NCBI GenBank assembly: GCA_964653145.1
Contig: CAZZCG010000006.1
Coordinates: 1 to 64,000 of the forward strand
Length of the DNA: 64,000 nucleotides
Origin: Pseudocalidococcus sp964653145
GTDB taxonomy: Bacteria; Cyanobacteriota; Cyanobacteriia; Thermosynechococcales; Thermosynechococcaceae
Direction: 5' to 3'
Every line of letters starts with the position of its first letter. The stretch's first letter is position 1. The translations under genes and the position numbers were made by a program. Shown here one piece after another: positions 61,214 to 64,000 of this stretch. The notes below the pieces were generated by a model. That model was not told where the DNA came from. It saw only the letters and a list, made by a program, of their open reading frames with translations, and did no database searches.

Positions 61214-62485
61214 ATGGTTTGTCCCATGAGTCCTGTGTCGCGTTTTCGCCCTTGGCCTGGCCCGTCTTTACGTTCGTTCGGGTTCGGGAGGGGCTTGATC
61301 CTCTCGGGCCTGGTGCTGAGCCTGAGTAGTTGTGGTCAAAATGCAGCGGGGCCTGGGGGTAACAGGCTCACTGAGCAGATCCCCATTGGAGTGGCTTTGG
61401 CGTTGTCCGGGAATGCATCACTCTATGGCCAGGAATCTCTGAATGGCATCAAGGTGGCGGAAACCCAGTTCAACCAGGCCGGTGGGGTGGCGGGCCTTTC
61501 CCTGGCAATGACGGTGCAAGACACAGGCAGTGATGAAACGGGTGCTATTAACGCCTTTCAAACCCTAGTCAATCAAAGCCAAGTGGTCGGGATCATTGGC
61601 CCCACTCTCTCGCAACAGGCCTTTAGCGCGGATCCCATTGCCAATCGGGCCGGCGTGCCAGTGATTGCCCCCTCGAATACGGCGGTGGGTATTCCTGAGA
61701 TTGGGGAATTTATTAGTCGGGTCTCGGCCCCGGTATCCGTAGTTGCCCCAGCCGCAGTGACCGCCGCCCTAAACCTTAATCCCGACATCAAAAAGGTAGC
61801 GGTTTTCTATGCCCAGGATGATGCCTTTAGCCGCTCAGAAACAGAAATTTTTCAGCAAACCCTCAAAGATAAGGGCCTCGAAATTGTCACCGTCCAGCGC
61901 GGGCAAACCACAGATACGGATTTCCAGGCCCAGGTGAGCAATGCCCTGCGCTTAACCCCGGATTTGGTAGTGATTTCCGGATTGGCGGCCGATGGGGGTA
62001 ATTTGATTCGACAACTGCGGGAATTGGGATACGGGGGCCTGATTTTGGGGGGCAATGGCATCAATACGGTGAATGTGTTTCCCGTCTGCCGGGCTCTCTG
62101 TGATGGTGTGTTAGTGGCCCAGGCCTACAGTCCCGAAAATCCTAGCCCGGAAAACCAGGCCTTTCGCCAAGCCTTTGAAGCCCAACTGCAACAAGCTCCC
62201 TCCCAATTTAGTGCCCAAGCCTACACCGCTGCCCAAGTCATGGTTGAAGCTCTCCAGACCCTAGCCAAAACCACCGACGTGAAAACTCTGCCCTTGCCGG
62301 AACTGCGCCAACAACTCAACCAAGCCATTTTGTCGGGAACCTATCAAACCCCCCTGGGAGAAATTCGCTTTACCCCCAACGGCGATGTCATCCAAAGGCA
62401 ATTTTATGTTGGCCAGATTAAGATGAACCCCGATGGCACCACCGGTCAATTTGCCCTCCTACAGGTCACTGAAGCAAGTCCCTAG
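61214..62485 (+). CDS. Branched-chain-type amino acid ABC substrate-binding lipoprotein
   Basis: 423 residues. A signal peptide with lipobox (LVLSLSSCG, cysteine at about residue 40) precedes a type-I periplasmic binding fold (IPIGVALALSGNASLYGQES, NQAGGVAGLSLAM, VVGIIGPTLSQQAFSADPIA). The family binds branched-chain amino acids, urea or amides; the specific ligand is unknown. No permease or ATPase gene adjoins it. It is followed by msrB after about 80 bp. Confidence 0.93.
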   Translation: MVCPMSPVSRFRPWPGPSLRSFGFGRGLILSGLVLSLSSCGQNAAGPGGNRLTEQIPIGVALALSGNASLYGQESLNGIKVAETQFNQAGGVAGLSLAMTVQDTGSDETGAINAFQTLVNQSQVVGIIGPTLSQQAFSADPIANRAGVPVIAPSNTAVGIPEIGEFISRVSAPVSVVAPAAVTAALNLNPDIKKVAVFYAQDDAFSRSETEIFQQTLKDKGLEIVTVQRGQTTDTDFQAQVSNALRLTPDLVVISGLAADGGNLIRQLRELGYGGLILGGNGINTVNVFPVCRALCDGVLVAQAYSPENPSPENQAFRQAFEAQLQQAPSQFSAQAYTAAQVMVEALQTLAKTTDVKTLPLPELRQQLNQAILSGTYQTPLGEIRFTPNGDVIQRQFYVGQIKMNPDGTTGQFALLQVTEASP

Positions 62486-62567
62486 GGAATCCGCCAGGCC
62501 TGGGTTGCGTTGCCTCGACCTTGTGCGCCACCATAGAGAAGTAGAATTTCTCCCAAAAGGGCTGCTG

Positions 62568-62984
62568 ATGACGGACACAATCTCCAATAAAGTGGTTAAA
62601 ACCGATAGCGAGTGGCAATCCCTGCTCACCCCGGAGCAATTCCACGTCACCCGCAAAAAAGGAACAGAACGGGCCTTCACTGGTTGCTACTGGAACAATA
62701 AACAAGCTGGAACCTACTCCTGTGTCTGTTGTGGCACGCCCCTGTTCAAATCCACGACCAAGTACGATTCCGGCACCGGCTGGCCGAGCTTTTGGGAACC
62801 CATTGATCCGAAGAATGTTCGCACCGAGGTGGATCGCAGTCATTTCATGACCCGGACAGAGGTGTTGTGTGCTGTCTGTGATGCCCACTTAGGTCATGAA
62901 TTTCCCGATGGCCCGCCCCCAACTGGCAAACGCTACTGCATGAATTCTGCTTCGTTGAATTTTATTCCCGACAGTGACTCTTAG
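62568..62984 (+). CDS. msrB: Peptide-methionine (R)-S-oxide reductase
   Basis: 138 residues. Two zinc CxxC pairs (SCVCCGTPLF and LCAVCDAHLG) and the catalytic cysteine in RYCMNSASLNF are present. It repairs methionine-R-sulfoxide in proteins, relevant under photo-oxidative stress. The start is ATG 62568: AAGGG lies 8 nt upstream. A longer frame overlapping the upstream gene (from 62433) has no family similarity in its first 45 residues. Confidence 0.95.
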   Translation: MTDTISNKVVKTDSEWQSLLTPEQFHVTRKKGTERAFTGCYWNNKQAGTYSCVCCGTPLFKSTTKYDSGTGWPSFWEPIDPKNVRTEVDRSHFMTRTEVLCAVCDAHLGHEFPDGPPPTGKRYCMNSASLNFIPDSDS

Positions 62985-63009
62985 TTTTTCCTGAAATTGA
63001 GTGGCGTTG

Positions 63010-63489
63010 ATGAAATTACGGATTGGCAATGGCTACGACATTCACCGACTGGTTCCGGAGCGGCCGTTGATTCTAGGTGGGGTGCAGTTGGACCATCATC
63101 TGGGCCTGTTGGGCCATAGCGATGCTGATGTCTTAACCCATGCCATCATGGATGCACTCCTGGGAGCCCTGAGTTTAGGGGATATTGGGCATTACTTTCC
63201 CCCCGATGATCCGCGCTGGGCTGGAGCCAATAGCATCGAATTGCTGAAACAGGTGGCGGGCCTGGTGGCGGAACGGGGCTGGCAAGTCAACAATATTGAT
63301 TCGGTGATTGTGGCGGAAAAGCCTAAACTCAAACCCCACCTCAGCAGAATGCAGACTGTTTTGGCCCAGGCCCTGGCCCTAGACCTGGAACAAGTTGCCA
63401 TTAAAGCCACCACCAATGAAAAGCTAGGCCCTGAGGGGCGGGAAGAGGGGATTGCGGTTTATGCTGTGGCTCTCTTAATCCAGGCCTGA
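63010..63489 (+). CDS. ispF: 2-C-methyl-D-erythritol 2,4-cyclodiphosphate synthase
   Basis: 159 residues from ATG 63010; a GTG at 63001 would add three. Metal motif RIGNGYDIHRL (D and H ligands), GHSDADVLTHAIMDALLGA, and the C-terminal IKATTNEKLGPEGREEGIA match IspF. It is the fifth step of the MEP pathway that supplies isoprenoids for chlorophyll and carotenoids. Confidence 0.97.
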   Translation: MKLRIGNGYDIHRLVPERPLILGGVQLDHHLGLLGHSDADVLTHAIMDALLGALSLGDIGHYFPPDDPRWAGANSIELLKQVAGLVAERGWQVNNIDSVIVAEKPKLKPHLSRMQTVLAQALALDLEQVAIKATTNEKLGPEGREEGIAVYAVALLIQA

Positions 63490-63700
63490 TGGCACTCCTA
63501 AAGACTCTAGTTTTAAGACCGTCGTTTCTGCCCAACTGGAGACACCCCATCCCAAGGATGATCAGGGTTATGGGAATGGCTATGTTTCAGGTCAATGGGG
63601 AACGACTGAAACAGACTAGCCCTCACCAGTGACAGACTCTCAGGAAGGTTTGTGATAGAGTCAAGACAAATTTTTTCTCTCTTTGGCCTGCCCCACTGCT

Positions 63701-64000
63701 ATGACCGTTGAGATTCCCTTTCCTGCTAGTGCGACTCAGACCACTCCGACTTGGGTAAAAGTTGCCAATATTGTCTTTTTCATTGCCATTGGTGTCTGTG
63801 TTCTAGTTTTTTTGAGCTATCTGTTCTCGTTCCGCCAGGTGATTGGCCTCTATGGCCCTTTTTTGCTGCGAGCGGCCCTGACAACCATTTTGATTTCCCT
63901 CGTCAGTATGGTTTTGGCGGTGCTTTTGGGGGCCTTGGGGGCCTGGGGAAAACTCTCGGGGCGATCCTGGGCGCTGGGCTTAACCACGGTTTATGTGGAA
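63701..64000 (+). CDS. Polar amino acid ABC transporter permease, 5' part
   Basis: The first 100 codons of an open reading frame that leaves the window. After a short polar N-terminus there is a membrane segment (VANIVFFIAIGVCVLVFLSY), then LRAALTTILISLVSMVLAVL and ...LTTVYVE, which is the typical start of the HisM/GlnP-type permease domain. Length, ligand and partner genes are outside the window. A 211-bp gap separates it from ispF. Confidence 0.8.
   Translation, partial: MTVEIPFPASATQTTPTWVKVANIVFFIAIGVCVLVFLSYLFSFRQVIGLYGPFLLRAALTTILISLVSMVLAVLLGALGAWGKLSGRSWALGLTTVYVE

Noticed and set aside
62433..62567. Longer N-terminus of MsrB overlapping the upstream gene
   Set aside because: The first 45 residues have no MsrB similarity, and AAGGG precedes ATG 62568.

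Overview
The window is chromosomal DNA of a cyanobacterium. Cyanobacterium-type markers include the RbcR-type LysR regulator, an EbfC/YbaB protein, a Nif11-like protein, DUF3177 and DUF2811 proteins, a 394-residue guanidine-hydrolase-type ureohydrolase next to HypA, a CHASE2 Ser/Thr kinase and a class III cyclase. The classical cyanobacterial HIP1 octamer GCGATCGC was not seen. Instead the 7-mer GGCCTGG/CCAGGCC (often as palindrome CCAGGCCTGG) is extremely dense in most genes. Together with the fermentation set this suggests a unicellular freshwater or thermal lineage near Thermosynechococcaceae / Synechococcus PCC 6312; that placement is inference.

Layout. 1-600: 3' end of a 23S rRNA gene, 5S rRNA and a strong terminator. 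0.6-20 kb: mostly single housekeeping and accessory genes: a lone sugar-type ABC permease, a YaaW-like protein, rbcR, initiator tRNA, wecB, a serine hydrolase, a ChaN-like protein, a DHH phosphoesterase, sixA, a macro-like/DUF4145 fusion, an alpha-E plus transglutaminase pair, an ABM-domain membrane protein plus deaminase, a very unusual CNB / degenerate sigma54-AAA / NapH-like Fe-S membrane fusion, gdmH-hypA, ebfC, a NarL-type regulator and a ferredoxin. 20-26 kb: gcvP and recG, followed by an AT-rich orphan gene that ends inside an attC-like inverted repeat. 26.7-37 kb: a fermentation block (pflB, pflA, OsmC-like, adhE, ADP-forming acyl-CoA synthetase fused to a GNAT domain) behind an 850-bp leader carrying two kinds of direct repeats. 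Together these would turn pyruvate into formate, ethanol and acetate, with ATP gain in the dark.

37-48 kb: a clearly foreign-looking AT-rich island with the GGCCTGG word almost absent (one copy found). It encodes two glycosyltransferase-like proteins and a near-complete pseudaminic-acid pathway (PseB, PseC, PseF, PseG, a PseH-like GNAT, PseI) with a polysaccharide pyruvyl transferase-like gene inside the operon. It probably makes a nonulosonic-acid-bearing surface glycan.

48-64 kb: return to normal composition, with DUF3177, scpA, a Nif11-like protein, an adenylate cyclase, an orphan Mrr-like endonuclease, an ArsJ-type organoarsenical exporter, a CHASE2-kinase, a secreted B-lectin, an 11-bp-phased array of TTTCCCCA/TTTTCCACA (DnaA-box-like) words, DUF2811 and HicB-like small genes, a TPR protein, an ADP-ribosylglycohydrolase-like protein, ilvN, a DHFR/RibD-like reductase, a branched-chain-type substrate-binding lipoprotein, msrB, ispF and the start of an amino-acid ABC permease that runs off the window. 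No CRISPR array, IS element or prophage was recognised.
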